Made by a program: the position numbers and the translations under genes. The notes under the pieces are model-generated. The model was not told the origin of the DNA, ran no database searches, and worked only from the letters and a program-made list of their open reading frames with translations. A DNA stretch of 64,000 bases from CAZJWR01 sp964549765 (GTDB taxonomy: Bacteria; Zixibacteria; MSB-5A5; GN15; JAAZOE01). This document shows positions 27,053 through 36,960 of this stretch, piece after piece. Position 1 is the first letter of the stretch. Each line of letters opens with the position of its first letter. The stretch spans positions 45,810 to 109,809 of the forward strand of contig CAZJWR010000006.1 of NCBI GenBank assembly GCA_964549765.1, in the 5' to 3' direction.

Positions 27053-28972
27053 GTGGATAGTCTGTATCGCAAAACGTTTCGGCTAATCCGGCCGTACTGG
27101 TGGCGGTTGATCGTCACGTCGTTGTCGGCCATGCTCTATGCGGCCATGTCGGGAGCGCTGATCTGGATGATCGGGCCGCTTTTGGGGACGCTGTTTGCAA
27201 CCGATTACGGGCAGTTGCCGGGGGCGGGAAGGTTGGCGGCGCCGTCGGCGCAGGTGGAAACCGCCGCGCCAGCCTCGGGCGGCGAGAGCCTGCTGCAGAA
27301 AATTATGAACACCCCGGAGAAGGTGAAAATCTGGATCAAGGGGAACGTCAACCGGCTGATCGTCCGCGAAAGCAAATTCACGACATTGGCGAGGTTATGC
27401 TGGGCGGTGCTGATTATCGCCCTGTTGAAAAATATATTCTTGTATACCCAGGGTTTTTTCATGGCCTTCGTTCAGCAGTCGTTCATACGGGATATCCGTA
27501 ACCGGTTGTTCGAGCATTATCAGCGGCTGTCGCTGGCCTATTTCCACCGTACCCGAACGGGCCATTTGATATCCCGCGTGACCAACGACGTCATGGTGCT
27601 CAATGAAACCATCGACATCGGTTTCAATCAATTGATTTCGGAAAGCCTGTCGGTGCTTATCTTTGCCGCCTTCCTGATCATCATCAGCTGGAAATTGACG
27701 CTGATCGCCGCGCTGGTATTGCCACTCATCTTTTTCTTCATCTACAAGATTGGCCGCAAGCTGCGCAAATATTCGGCGCGTTCACAGGAACGGATGGCGG
27801 ATGTCAACGCCGTGCTTGAAGAAACGGTGTCCAATATCCGTATCGTCAAGGCCTTTGCCATGGACAAATTCGAGATCAGGAAATTTTTCGACGCCACCAC
27901 ACGGTATTTTCAATCGCTGTTGAAGATGGCCCGGGTGCGGATGCTGGCGACGCCGATAAACGACATGCTGGCCACCGGAGCGGGGATTTTCATCCTCTGG
28001 TATGCGGGCCGAAAAATCCTGGCGGCGCAATCGACGCTTCATGCCGAGGATTTCATTCTCTTCATTTTCGCCATGTTTTCCATGATCAAGCCCGTCAAGG
28101 CGCTTTCGAATATTCATGTCAAAGTCCAGGAGGGGATGGCGGCGGCGGGGCGGATATTCGAAGTCCTGGAAACGCCGCCCAGAGTAACCGACGCGCCGAA
28201 ACCGCGTGATCTGACGACGTTCAAGGATTCGATACGATTTTCGGATATCGTTTTTGCCTACGATACCGGCGATCAGGTTATCGATCGGGTATCGTTCGAA
28301 GTCAAGAAGGGCGAGATTCTCGCTTTGGTCGGGCCCAGCGGCGCCGGGAAATCGACCCTGTTCGACCTCCTGCCGCGCTTCTATGATCCGCAGCAGGGAC
28401 GGATCGAGATCGACGGCATTGATATCAGGCAGGCGTCGACCCGGAGCCTGCGTTCTTTGATGGGCATCGTCACCCAGGAGACGTATCTGTTCAATGATTC
28501 CGTCCGCTATAATATTGCCTATGGGCTGGATGGCATCGGCGAAGAGAAGCTTCTGCGGGCAACCGAGATGGCCAACGCTCATGAGTTTATCCGGCAGCTG
28601 CCGGAGGGATACGATACCATTATCGGCAATCGCGGCGTGATGTTGTCCGGCGGTCAGCGCCAGCGGCTGGCCATTGCCCGGGCGCTTCTGAAGAATCCGG
28701 AAATTCTCATTTTCGACGAGGCCACCTCGTCGCTTGATACCGAATCGGAGATGCTCGTCCAGGAGGCCATCAATCGCCTGATGACGGGACGCACGACACT
28801 GGTCATCGCGCACCGGCTGTCGACGATCACCTCGGCCGACCAGATTCTGGTCATGAATGAAGGGCGGATCATTCAGCGGGGAACGCATCAGTCGCTTCTG
28901 GCCGGAGGCGGGATGTACGCCCGTCTCTATCAGATGCAATTCCGGAACGAGCACGCCGCCCATGACGCATAA
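27053..28972 (+). CDS. ABC exporter, MsbA/lipid flippase type (fused TMD-NBD)
   Basis: 639-residue half-transporter. Six TM helices in residues of about 15-340, with a long insertion between TM1 and TM2 (about residues 50-110). The NBD follows: Walker A GPSGAGKST, signature LSGGQRQRLAIARAL, Walker B ILIFDEATSS, H-loop IAHRLST. Most like MsbA-type exporters that flip lipid A-core; the glycosyltransferases behind it support an LPS or glycolipid role. The start is uncertain: GTG 27053 was preferred, TTG 27044 is in frame. No Shine-Dalgarno sequence. Overlaps the next gene by 11 bases. Confidence 0.9.
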   Translation: MDSLYRKTFRLIRPYWWRLIVTSLSAMLYAAMSGALIWMIGPLLGTLFATDYGQLPGAGRLAAPSAQVETAAPASGGESLLQKIMNTPEKVKIWIKGNVNRLIVRESKFTTLARLCWAVLIIALLKNIFLYTQGFFMAFVQQSFIRDIRNRLFEHYQRLSLAYFHRTRTGHLISRVTNDVMVLNETIDIGFNQLISESLSVLIFAAFLIIISWKLTLIAALVLPLIFFFIYKIGRKLRKYSARSQERMADVNAVLEETVSNIRIVKAFAMDKFEIRKFFDATTRYFQSLLKMARVRMLATPINDMLATGAGIFILWYAGRKILAAQSTLHAEDFILFIFAMFSMIKPVKALSNIHVKVQEGMAAAGRIFEVLETPPRVTDAPKPRDLTTFKDSIRFSDIVFAYDTGDQVIDRVSFEVKKGEILALVGPSGAGKSTLFDLLPRFYDPQQGRIEIDGIDIRQASTRSLRSLMGIVTQETYLFNDSVRYNIAYGLDGIGEEKLLRATEMANAHEFIRQLPEGYDTIIGNRGVMLSGGQRQRLAIARALLKNPEILIFDEATSSLDTESEMLVQEAINRLMTGRTTLVIAHRLSTITSADQILVMNEGRIIQRGTHQSLLAGGGMYARLYQMQFRNEHAAHDA

Positions 28973-30074
28973 CATCGTATTTCTCAATTCCATCGACAGA
29001 GCGATCTGGGGCGGGCTGGAGAATTGGATGGAGATCGTCGGGGCGGGACTCGCCCGCAGGGGGCATCGGGTCCGTTTTGTCGGGCGGGAGAAATCGCAGT
29101 TTCTTCGACGCATATCCGAACGCGATGGATTCCCGGTCATTTCCCTCGATATCCATGGCGATTTCGATCCCTTCACGATCAAACATCTGGCCGAGGCGGT
29201 GCGTTCCGATCCGCCCGATATCATACTCTGCAATCTGGTCAAAGATGTTCGCCTGGCGGGCCTGGCCCGCAAGCTCACCGAGCAGTATAAAATCATCTGG
29301 ACGCCGGGCGTGAACCTGGCCAAAAAATCGCTATCGCATAAATGGCTGTTTTCCGGCTTCGTCGATCATGTTATCGTCCCGTCGCGACATCTCCGGGACG
29401 CAATCGTCACTTCGGGATACATATCGCTGTCGCGATTTTCGATTGTGCCGATCGGAATCGATGACGGCATCTGGACAGGCGATCGTGACGAGGACCGGCG
29501 ATTCCTTCGGGAGCGATATAATCTGCCGCAGAACGCGTTCATCTGCCTGACCTCGGGGAGATTTGTTCCGCAGAAGGGACATAGATATCTGATAGAGGCG
29601 GCCGCGTCGCTGGTCGGGCGGCACGACGACATCTTCTTTGTACTGCTGGGCAACGGTCCGCTGGAACCGCAGCTGGTGGAGCAAATCTACGGACACGGTT
29701 TGGAGGATCGATTTGTCTTGTGCGGCTTGCTCGAACATCATCAGAAGGCAGTATTCGGAGCCGACCTCTATGTTCACCCCGCAGTCGTGGAACCATACGG
29801 AATCGTGCTGGTCGAGGCCATGGCGGCGGCGCTGCCGGTAGTGGCGACGCGGGTGGGCGGGATTCCGGAAGTGGTCGAGGAAAACCGTACCGCCGTTCTG
29901 GTCGATCAGGCCGACACGGGACAATTGACAAAAGCTATTCTTCGTCTTTATACTGATAGTTCACTCCGCGAAACGTTTGGACGGGCCGGGTATGAGCGGT
30001 TCGACCGCCTGTTCCGGATGGATACGATGACAGACAAAATCGAAGCGATACTGGCGACGGTGACGGCGGCATGA
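28962..30074 (+). CDS. Glycosyltransferase family 4
   Basis: 370-residue GT-B-fold retaining glycosyltransferase. C-terminal nucleotide-sugar domain has LTSGRFVPQKGHRYLIEA, GNGPLEPQL, and the E-x7-E signature in VEPYGIVLVEAMAAALPVVATRVGGIPEVV. The N-terminal acceptor domain starts HNIVFLNSIDRAIWGGLENW. Cytoplasmic, acting on a lipid-linked acceptor. Its start lies inside the ABC exporter gene and its stop overlaps the next gene, so it is translationally coupled on both sides. Confidence 0.9.
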   Translation: MTHNIVFLNSIDRAIWGGLENWMEIVGAGLARRGHRVRFVGREKSQFLRRISERDGFPVISLDIHGDFDPFTIKHLAEAVRSDPPDIILCNLVKDVRLAGLARKLTEQYKIIWTPGVNLAKKSLSHKWLFSGFVDHVIVPSRHLRDAIVTSGYISLSRFSIVPIGIDDGIWTGDRDEDRRFLRERYNLPQNAFICLTSGRFVPQKGHRYLIEAAASLVGRHDDIFFVLLGNGPLEPQLVEQIYGHGLEDRFVLCGLLEHHQKAVFGADLYVHPAVVEPYGIVLVEAMAAALPVVATRVGGIPEVVEENRTAVLVDQADTGQLTKAILRLYTDSSLRETFGRAGYERFDRLFRMDTMTDKIEAILATVTAA

Positions 30075-31183
30075 AAACGCCGCTGATGAAATCCCTCGAG
30101 CATGGGATCAAGCGGATCTTCTTCGGCCTGTCACGGGTGTACCTGAAGAAGGGCCGGGTCGGATTTTCCACGATTGATCCGCTGACGATCAAGCGAGTGC
30201 TGTTTATTCGGCCCGAGAAACTGGGGGATATGATTATTTCCCTGCCGGTTTTCTACAATCTCAAACGACTCTATCCGCACCTGGACCTGTACACTATCAG
30301 TTCGCCGCGCAATATTGCCGTCGTCCGCGACGATGAAAATATCACCCGCAATTTTCTCTACGTCAAGAAGCCACTCCGGGATATCGGGATGCTGCGCGAG
30401 GTGCGCCGTCTGAAGATCGATGCCGTGGTAGACATGGTCTGCGATGATTCGGTAACGGCGTTGTTTCTGACCCAGTACAGTTCGCGGTCGGCCTGGCGAA
30501 TCGGCCTCGGAAAGGGACGCCATCGCAGGTACTACGATTTCAACTATGACTATCGTACCGAGGACGGTGCGCACGTAATCGACAGCACGCTGAAATTGCT
30601 AACGGCCTTCGGCATCGATACCGACCGAGCAGAGAAACACGTGCCGCCAACAATAGCGGAATCGTCCTATCGGGCCGCCGATCGATTCGTCGCCTCGCTC
30701 AACGGGGACGCCCCCGGGGGTATTATCGGGATCAATATTTCGGCGGGCCGCCCTACCCGCGTCTGGCCTGAGGAGAAAACGATCGAACTCGTACATCGGC
30801 TGCTTGACGCCTACCCGGCCTGCCGGATCGTCATCTCGGCCGATCCGAAAGAGCATGGCCGGGCGGTATTGCTTGCGAGGAGATTCGGGTCACGGGTGGA
30901 TCCCTTGCCGCCGGGACTGGGGTTATTGGAGGTTGCGGCCATAATCAGCCGCATGAAAATGCTGGTGACGCCGGACACGTCGCTGGTGCATATCGCGCGG
31001 TCGATGCGCGTGCCGGTGGTGGGGTTATATACGCGGTTCCAAAAAAACTTTCGCCTCTGGCGACCGTATGGGCAGACGACCGGGGCCGTGATATCGCGCA
31101 ACGATTATAACATCTTCGACATCGAGGTCGAGGACGTATTTCGGGCGGCCACGGCGTTGCTGTCACTGGCGGAGGAATCATGA
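30071..31183 (+). CDS. Glycosyltransferase family 9 (heptosyltransferase-like)
   Basis: 370 residues. N-terminal RVLFIRPEKLGDMIISLPV and the C-terminal TPDTSLVHIARSMRVPVVGLYT are the two hallmark regions of ADP-heptose:LPS heptosyltransferases. The usual GxxDSG acceptor loop reads VTPDTS. Probably transfers heptose or a related sugar during LPS core assembly. Overlaps both neighbours by 4 bases (ATGA). Confidence 0.9.
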   Translation: MKTPLMKSLEHGIKRIFFGLSRVYLKKGRVGFSTIDPLTIKRVLFIRPEKLGDMIISLPVFYNLKRLYPHLDLYTISSPRNIAVVRDDENITRNFLYVKKPLRDIGMLREVRRLKIDAVVDMVCDDSVTALFLTQYSSRSAWRIGLGKGRHRRYYDFNYDYRTEDGAHVIDSTLKLLTAFGIDTDRAEKHVPPTIAESSYRAADRFVASLNGDAPGGIIGINISAGRPTRVWPEEKTIELVHRLLDAYPACRIVISADPKEHGRAVLLARRFGSRVDPLPPGLGLLEVAAIISRMKMLVTPDTSLVHIARSMRVPVVGLYTRFQKNFRLWRPYGQTTGAVISRNDYNIFDIEVEDVFRAATALLSLAEES

Positions 31184-31938
31184 AAATATCGGCGATTATG
31201 ATCACCAAGAACGAAGAAGCCAATATCGAGCGGTGTTTGCGGTCGGTATCTTGGGTGGATGAGATAATCATCGTCGATTCCGATTCCACGGACGCGACCG
31301 TCGAAATTGCCAAAACCTTCGACGCCAAGGTGTTTATTCCGGAATGGAAGGGGTTCGGGCCGGCCAAGCAGTACGCGCTGGATCAGGCGACCGGCGATTG
31401 GATCTTGTCCATCGACGCCGATGAGGAGATTTCATTCACGCTGAAGAACGAAATACTCCAATTGCTCGAAAAGGAACCCTCGTGCGGCGGGTATTACATT
31501 CCCCGGAAAACGCAGTTTCTGGGTAAATGGATATTGCATTCCGGATGGTATCCCGATTATGTCCTGCGCCTGTTTCGCAAATCGGCGGGACGATTCACCT
31601 CGGCATTGGTGCATGAAAAGGTCGAAGTCGACGCTGTGACGGGAAGGTTGCATAATCCCTTGCTGCATTATTCGTATCCCACGCTGGAGGATTATGTCCG
31701 CAAGCTGGATCATTATTCGACCCTGGGCGCCGAGGAGCTTTTTCGTCAGGGGAAAAAGTACTCCATGTTTCTCATGACCGTCAAGCCGTTCCTGTCATTC
31801 TGGCGCAAGCTGGTTTTCCAGCGCGGATATCGCGACGGATGGGAGGGGTTCTTGATCGCCTACCTGACCTCTACCGGCACGCTTTTAAGGTACGCCAAGC
31901 TGCGGACGCTCTACCTCCAGGCCGGGAAAAACAATTGA
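31180..31938 (+). CDS. Glycosyltransferase family 2, WaaE/KdtX-like
   Basis: 252-residue GT-A-fold inverting transferase. KISAIMITKNEEANIERCL start, DSDSTDAT, and the metal-binding DADEE motif (SIDADEEIS) match the LPS core beta-1,4-glucosyltransferase (WaaE) group. GG/W-rich YYIPRKTQFLGKWI segment follows. Preceded by GGAGG within the upstream gene. Cytoplasmic face of the inner membrane, in the LPS cluster. Confidence 0.88.
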   Translation: MKISAIMITKNEEANIERCLRSVSWVDEIIIVDSDSTDATVEIAKTFDAKVFIPEWKGFGPAKQYALDQATGDWILSIDADEEISFTLKNEILQLLEKEPSCGGYYIPRKTQFLGKWILHSGWYPDYVLRLFRKSAGRFTSALVHEKVEVDAVTGRLHNPLLHYSYPTLEDYVRKLDHYSTLGAEELFRQGKKYSMFLMTVKPFLSFWRKLVFQRGYRDGWEGFLIAYLTSTGTLLRYAKLRTLYLQAGKNN

Positions 31939-31954
31939 TGTCCCGGAACACGTC

Positions 31955-33040
31955 ATGACGGCGCCGGCGGTTCTTCATATCGATACCGGCCGTTCATATC
32001 GCGGCGGGCAAAGACAGCTATCATTGCTGTCGGAATACCTACAAGCGGTGGGAGCGGAGCAGGTTATTGTAGTCCCGCACGGAAGCGAACTGGCATTGAG
32101 AATAAAAAATATCCCGACGCTGGAGATATCGACTTCGGCGATATTCCGCATCTTTCGCTTGAGCCGCCTGAAGGAGGCGATCGTTTCGAAGAAAATCAAT
32201 ATCATCCACGCTCACGACTCACATGCCCATACCGTGGGGATTTTGCTGAAACGGTGGCGGCCCGATCTCAAATTGATTGTTTCCCGGCGGGTGATTTTTC
32301 CGCCTAAGACGGCGGCCAGCCGGAGACTGAAATACGGACGGGGCGTCGATTGTTTTATCGCCATCAGCCACGCAGTGAAATCATCGCTTGTTGCGAACGG
32401 CATATCTGCGGAGAAAATCGAGATCGTACCATCGGGACTTGATCTTGGAGAAATCGCTTCGGCCGAGACCGATACCGAGTTTGTCTCCTCGGTACTACCG
32501 GGATGTTCGTTCGCCATCGTCTCCGCCGGAGCATTGACCGAGGAAAAGGACATGACCACGGCTGTGCGCGCTTTTGCCATCGTGGCCAAAGAGTCGAATG
32601 ACGCCGGCATGATTATTCTGGGCGAAGGCCCGCAACGGGCGCAACTGATGCGGTTGAAGGAGAGGCTCGGACTGGATCGGCTTGCCCTGCCCGGTCATCG
32701 CGAACCATTGGCGCCAATATTCAAGGCGTGTCATGTTTTTCTGCTGACCTCCACCAGCGAGGGACTCAACACGTCGGCTATCGAGGCGGCGGCCTGCGGC
32801 CTGCCATTGGTCGTTTCAAACATTGGCGGATTGCCCGAAATAGCCGAACAGGAGAATAATGGGCTGCTGTGTCCGCCGGGAAGGCCGGAACGGTTTGCGG
32901 AAGCGATTGTTGAATTTATAAAGGACGGCGCGCGGAGGGATCGAATGGCCGCCCGTTCGATTGAGAAGGCGGCGCGCTTCGATATCGGCGCGACTGCGGA
33001 AAAAACGATGGCAGTGTTTAAGAGAGTGCTTGCCGGGTAG
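31955..33040 (+). CDS. Glycosyltransferase family 4
   Basis: 361 residues, GT-B fold. N-terminal HIDTGRSYRGGQRQLSLL, middle INIIHAHDSHAHTVGI, and C-terminal VSAGALTEEKDMTTAVRAF, ILGEGPQRAQL and the E-x7-E region STSEGLNTSAIEAAACGLPLVVSNIGGLPE. It ends the five-gene exporter/glycosyltransferase run. Weak ribosome site (GGAA). Exact donor and acceptor unknown. Confidence 0.88.
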   Translation: MTAPAVLHIDTGRSYRGGQRQLSLLSEYLQAVGAEQVIVVPHGSELALRIKNIPTLEISTSAIFRIFRLSRLKEAIVSKKINIIHAHDSHAHTVGILLKRWRPDLKLIVSRRVIFPPKTAASRRLKYGRGVDCFIAISHAVKSSLVANGISAEKIEIVPSGLDLGEIASAETDTEFVSSVLPGCSFAIVSAGALTEEKDMTTAVRAFAIVAKESNDAGMIILGEGPQRAQLMRLKERLGLDRLALPGHREPLAPIFKACHVFLLTSTSEGLNTSAIEAAACGLPLVVSNIGGLPEIAEQENNGLLCPPGRPERFAEAIVEFIKDGARRDRMAARSIEKAARFDIGATAEKTMAVFKRVLAG

Positions 33041-33058
33041 GAAAAACCGGTATATAAT
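33030..33058 (+). promoter_or_regulatory. Leaderless promoter of the RelA/SpoT gene
   Basis: TTGCCG (33030-33035), 17-nt spacer, TATAAT (33053-33058), then CTGACT and the ATG at 33065. A start site 7 nt after the -10 would be the A of the ATG. No Shine-Dalgarno sequence is present. Confidence 0.65.
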
Positions 33059-33064
33059 CTGACT

Positions 33065-35239
33065 ATGATCAACCTGGCCCAATTCATCATTCAAGTCGAG
33101 TCGTTCAACGCCAACATCAACATCCCATTGATCCGCAAGGCGTATGAATTTTCCGACCGATCCCACGCCGGGCAGACCCGCGAATCGGGCGAGCCGTATG
33201 TGACCCACTGTCTCGAAGTGGCGCTTATCCTGGCCGAGCAGCATCTCGATTCGACGACCATTGCTGCCGGGCTGGTGCATGACGTGGTCGAGGACACGCC
33301 GGTCACAATCGAACAGGTCCGGAAGGAATTCGGCGACGAGATCTCGCTTCTGGTCGACGGCGTGACCAAATTGGGCAAGGTGAAATACAAATCGCACGAA
33401 GAGGAGCAGGTCGAATACTTCCGGAAGATGTTGCTTTCGATGGCGCGCGATATCCGCGTGATTTTGATCAAGCTGGCCGACCGGCTGCACAATATGCGGA
33501 CGCTGCAATTTGTGAAACCGGAGAAACGGATCCGAGTTGCTACCGAGACGCGGGACGTCTATGCCCCGCTGGCGCATCGATTCGGTATCGCCCGTATGAA
33601 AACCGAGCTGGAAGATTTGTGCTTCAAGTTTCTACGTCCCGAGGAATACCTGGATCTGGCGCGCCAGATTGAGATGAGCCGCCAGGAGCGCGAGGGGTAT
33701 ATCGAGCAGGTGACGCAGCCGATCAAGAGAGCGCTGGTCAATGAGGGCATCAAGGTGCAGATATCCGGCCGGGCCAAGCATCTCGACAGCATCTATCACA
33801 AAATGAAGCTGCGGAATCTACCCCTGGAGCAGATTTACGATTTACTGGCGATCCGGATACTGGTATCGACCAAGATGGAATGCTACAAGGTCCTCGGGGT
33901 GATCCATGATCTATGGAAGCCGGTTCCCAACCGCGTGCATGATTATATCGCCACGCCCAAGCCCAACGGCTACCAATCCCTCCACACGACCGTGTTCGGT
34001 CCCGGCAACCGCATGCTTGAAATCCAGATTCGCACCCACTCCATGCACCACGTGGCCGAATTCGGTATTGCCGCTCACTGGCTCTACAAGGAAGGTCGCC
34101 AGGAGATGGATAAGTCGGATCACCAGATGAGCTGGCTGCGTGAGGTGCTGGATTGGCAGAAGGACATGACCAATCCCTCGGAATTTTTGGAATATCTTAA
34201 GATCGACCTGCTGCAGGAGGACGTGTACGTCTACACGCCGAGGGGCGATCTGGTGCACCTTCCGGCCGGATCGACGTCTCTGGATTTTGCTTTTGCCATT
34301 CATACCGACGTAGGTCTGCACACCACCGGGACGAAAGTCAACAGTAAGATGGTTCCACTGGGTACCCCGTTGAAATCCGGTGATGAAGTCGAGGTCACGA
34401 CGTCGGCGTCGCAGACGCCGTCGCACAACTGGCTGCGAATGGCGCGGACCTCAAAAGCCCGTTCCAAAATCAAGCGCTGGTTGAAACAGCAGGGGTTCGA
34501 ACAGTCGCTGGTGCTCGGCAAGGAAATTCTCGAACGGGAATTGAAGAAACATAAAATCAAATTCCCGACCGAGAGCGAGCTCAATGACGTCGCGCAGGGG
34601 ATGGGGTACGTTTCCGGCGAGGCGCTTCTGGCGGCGGTCGGGGTCGGCAACGCTTCGGCGCAGCAAATCATTACCAAAATCAAGCCCGAGCAGGCGGCTC
34701 CTGCGAAAAAATCGCTGGTTAAACGGTTCATCGATACTGCGCGCGGCGGCAAGGGAATCAAAATTCAGGGCATGGGCAACATGGTGTTTCGATTCGCCGG
34801 ATGTTGCCAGCCGGTTCCGGGCGAACAGATCATCGGGTTTATCACGCGCGGGCGGGGAATAACGATCCACCGGGCCGACTGTTCCACGGCGCTGGAATTG
34901 GCGCAAACCCCGGAACGGATTATCGAGGTGGAATGGGATGTCGACAAGGATCAGGCCTTTATCGTGCGGCTGGATATTCTTCTCGAAGATCGCAAGAACA
35001 TGTTACGGGATATCACCGAAGCCATTTCGGAGGCCGACGCCAACGTGCGGGGGGCGGAAATTTCGGGCAAGGGGATGCCCGTCTCGGGCGCGTTTGTGAT
35101 CGAGGTCAAGAACCTTTCTCATCTCAATCGCGTTATCAACAAGATAAAGAAAGTCTCCGGCGTCATTTCGATCGAACGCGCCCGGGGCGTCGATTTGGAT
35201 CCGTTCTCCGGCGCCGAAAGCAGTTCCGGCGCATTCTGA
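33065..35239 (+). CDS. Bifunctional (p)ppGpp synthetase/hydrolase, RelA/SpoT family
   Basis: 724-residue stringent-response enzyme, normal full length. HD hydrolase domain with HDVVEDT (residues 72-78, intact) and KLADRLHNMRTL. Synthetase domain with GRAKHLDSIYHKM, YDLLAIRILV, KPNGYQSLHTTV and EIQIRT. TGS domain with DVYVYTPRGDLVHLPAGST, then a conserved Cys region (FAGCCQPVPGEQIIGFITRGRGITIHR) and a C-terminal ACT domain. The intact hydrolase motif means it can degrade as well as make (p)ppGpp. Its promoter suggests leaderless mRNA. Confidence 0.95.
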   Translation: MINLAQFIIQVESFNANINIPLIRKAYEFSDRSHAGQTRESGEPYVTHCLEVALILAEQHLDSTTIAAGLVHDVVEDTPVTIEQVRKEFGDEISLLVDGVTKLGKVKYKSHEEEQVEYFRKMLLSMARDIRVILIKLADRLHNMRTLQFVKPEKRIRVATETRDVYAPLAHRFGIARMKTELEDLCFKFLRPEEYLDLARQIEMSRQEREGYIEQVTQPIKRALVNEGIKVQISGRAKHLDSIYHKMKLRNLPLEQIYDLLAIRILVSTKMECYKVLGVIHDLWKPVPNRVHDYIATPKPNGYQSLHTTVFGPGNRMLEIQIRTHSMHHVAEFGIAAHWLYKEGRQEMDKSDHQMSWLREVLDWQKDMTNPSEFLEYLKIDLLQEDVYVYTPRGDLVHLPAGSTSLDFAFAIHTDVGLHTTGTKVNSKMVPLGTPLKSGDEVEVTTSASQTPSHNWLRMARTSKARSKIKRWLKQQGFEQSLVLGKEILERELKKHKIKFPTESELNDVAQGMGYVSGEALLAAVGVGNASAQQIITKIKPEQAAPAKKSLVKRFIDTARGGKGIKIQGMGNMVFRFAGCCQPVPGEQIIGFITRGRGITIHRADCSTALELAQTPERIIEVEWDVDKDQAFIVRLDILLEDRKNMLRDITEAISEADANVRGAEISGKGMPVSGAFVIEVKNLSHLNRVINKIKKVSGVISIERARGVDLDPFSGAESSSGAF

Positions 35240-35273
35240 CGTCGATTACGATAGCATAAGGAATCTATTGCAT

Positions 35274-35906
35274 ATGTCTGAAAGAAGATGCTCGCACTGC
35301 GGTAAACCGGTTCCGGATGGCGATAAGTATTGTTCGGATTGCGGCTTCCAAGTCGGGAAGCGCGGCGTCGGCCGGATACTTTTCGATCATATCATCGTCG
35401 TAGTCATACTGGTGCTGGTCGCCCTGGCCTATGTCGGATACAACACGGTTATCGCCGATCGCACTCCGCCGGTGAAGAAGACTGAGACGCAAAGCCATGG
35501 TATGCCGCCGATAGAGATGGATCAATTTCTGGCCAGCCTGCCAACCGATTATTCCTCTCTGGTCTCGATGGGCAACGCCTTGATGGATCAGGGGCAGTAT
35601 CAAATGGCTGTAGCATGCTATAATCGGGCCCTGGAACAGGACTCGTCGGCGACGGATGTCTGGGTCGATCTGGGAACATGCGAGCATGCTATGGGACATA
35701 ATGAATCGGCCATCGGAGATTTCAAGAGAGCGCTCGAATTGGATCCCAACCATCAGATCGCCCGCTTCAATCTCGGTATCGTTTATTACACGCTGGGGGA
35801 TGATTCCCTGGCGGTGCAATGGTGGCAGAGCCTTCTTGCGGACAGCCTCGAACCGGAAATGCGGCAGCATCTGGAGGAACTGATCCGGCAGGCCCAAGGT
35901 GGGTGA
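35274..35906 (+). CDS. Membrane-anchored TPR protein with N-terminal zinc ribbon
   Basis: 210 residues. Residues 1-25 form a zinc ribbon (RRCSHCGKPVPDGDKYCSDCG), followed by one TM helix (about 35-57) and three TPR repeats (MDQGQYQMAVACYNRALEQD, AIGDFKRALELDPNHQIARFNLGIVYY...). Probably a scaffold or assembly factor at the inner membrane; specific role unknown. The start may be the ATG at 35274 or a TTG at 35268, which has better spacing to AAGGA. The permease starts 1 base after its stop. Confidence 0.8.
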   Translation: MSERRCSHCGKPVPDGDKYCSDCGFQVGKRGVGRILFDHIIVVVILVLVALAYVGYNTVIADRTPPVKKTETQSHGMPPIEMDQFLASLPTDYSSLVSMGNALMDQGQYQMAVACYNRALEQDSSATDVWVDLGTCEHAMGHNESAIGDFKRALELDPNHQIARFNLGIVYYTLGDDSLAVQWWQSLLADSLEPEMRQHLEELIRQAQGG

Positions 35907-35907
35907 G

Positions 35908-36951
35908 GTGGGTGATTTTATCGCCGCCTGGGCCGGTTATACCTGGGACATGATTTATGAGTCGGCCCTGCTGTTGCTGCTCGGGTTCGCTCTCGCGGGA
36001 TTAATCCGATCTCTCATCACGCCATCTGCCCTGACGGCTATTTTTGGCCGGGGAAGAATCAGACAGATTTTCACAGCCTCGATTGTCGGCGTACCGTTGC
36101 CGTTATGCAGTTGCTCGGTGCTGCCCGTTGCGGCGCAATTAAACCGTTCGGGATTGTCGCGCGAGGGGACGGTTTCATTTCTCATTTCGACTCCCGAAAC
36201 CGGCGCCGATTCAATCGCCCTCAGCGTCCGGCTTCTGGGGCCGATTTTCGCCGTCGTCCGTCCCATTGCGGCCCTGATTACGGCCTTTATCTCGGGGCTG
36301 GCGGCATGGGTATTCATCCCGGAACGTTCGGCCGACCAGGCATTGGCCGTCGCTGCCGACCCCCAAGCCGAACACCACTCGCTCGTGAAACGGCTTTGGG
36401 GAGGGCAGGTATATGTTTGGACGGATATGGTTCCGGAATTGGCGTACTACTTATTCTGGGGATATGTTCTGGCGGGGCTGGCGGCAACGATTGTTCCCGC
36501 CGATCTGCTTCGCGAGGGATGGCCGGCGTGGCTGCAATATCTCGGCGTGGTCGTGGTAAGTCTGCCCGTCTATGTCTGTGCGACGTCATCGACCCCGCTG
36601 GCGGCGGTGTTTCTGACGCTGGGTATCTTGCCGGGAGCGGTGCTCGCGTTTCTGCTGGTGGGACCGGCGACCAATCTCACGGCGCTGGTCGTGCAGAAGC
36701 GCATATTGGGGCTCAAAGGGACGGTTATCATGACAATCTCGGTGATCGTGACGGCATTGATCTGCGGGATAATGCTTGATTACCTGTTCGAGGCATCGAT
36801 CGGCCGGGCGTTCCGGTTCCACGAGGTCGGAAACGCAGCCGGACGACCGATTTGGTACGATTTCGCGGCGGCCATTCTGCTATCTTTTTTGATGGCGTAT
36901 TATACAGCGAGACATTATTATAAGAAGGTCAGAAGAAAACTGAATCGTTAA
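35908..36951 (+). CDS. Permease, SO_0444/DUF318 family (putative metal or metalloid efflux)
   Basis: 347 residues with about eight TM helices. The CSCSVLP motif in GVPLPLCSCSVLPVAAQL and the internal repeat CATSSTPLAAVFLTLG ... GPATNLTAL mark the DUF318 permease family, which includes ArsP-like and SO_0444 Cu/Zn efflux proteins. Substrate not determined here. GTG at 35908 was chosen because AAGGTG lies 6 nt upstream; GTG at 35899 is an alternative. Confidence 0.82.
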   Translation: MGDFIAAWAGYTWDMIYESALLLLLGFALAGLIRSLITPSALTAIFGRGRIRQIFTASIVGVPLPLCSCSVLPVAAQLNRSGLSREGTVSFLISTPETGADSIALSVRLLGPIFAVVRPIAALITAFISGLAAWVFIPERSADQALAVAADPQAEHHSLVKRLWGGQVYVWTDMVPELAYYLFWGYVLAGLAATIVPADLLREGWPAWLQYLGVVVVSLPVYVCATSSTPLAAVFLTLGILPGAVLAFLLVGPATNLTALVVQKRILGLKGTVIMTISVIVTALICGIMLDYLFEASIGRAFRFHEVGNAAGRPIWYDFAAAILLSFLMAYYTARHYYKKVRRKLNR

Positions 36952-36960
36952 ATATATCTC

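Noticed and set aside
35899..35907. GTG at 35899 as permease start
   Set aside because: It has a weaker ribosome site than GTG 35908 and overlaps the upstream stop. Both remain possible.
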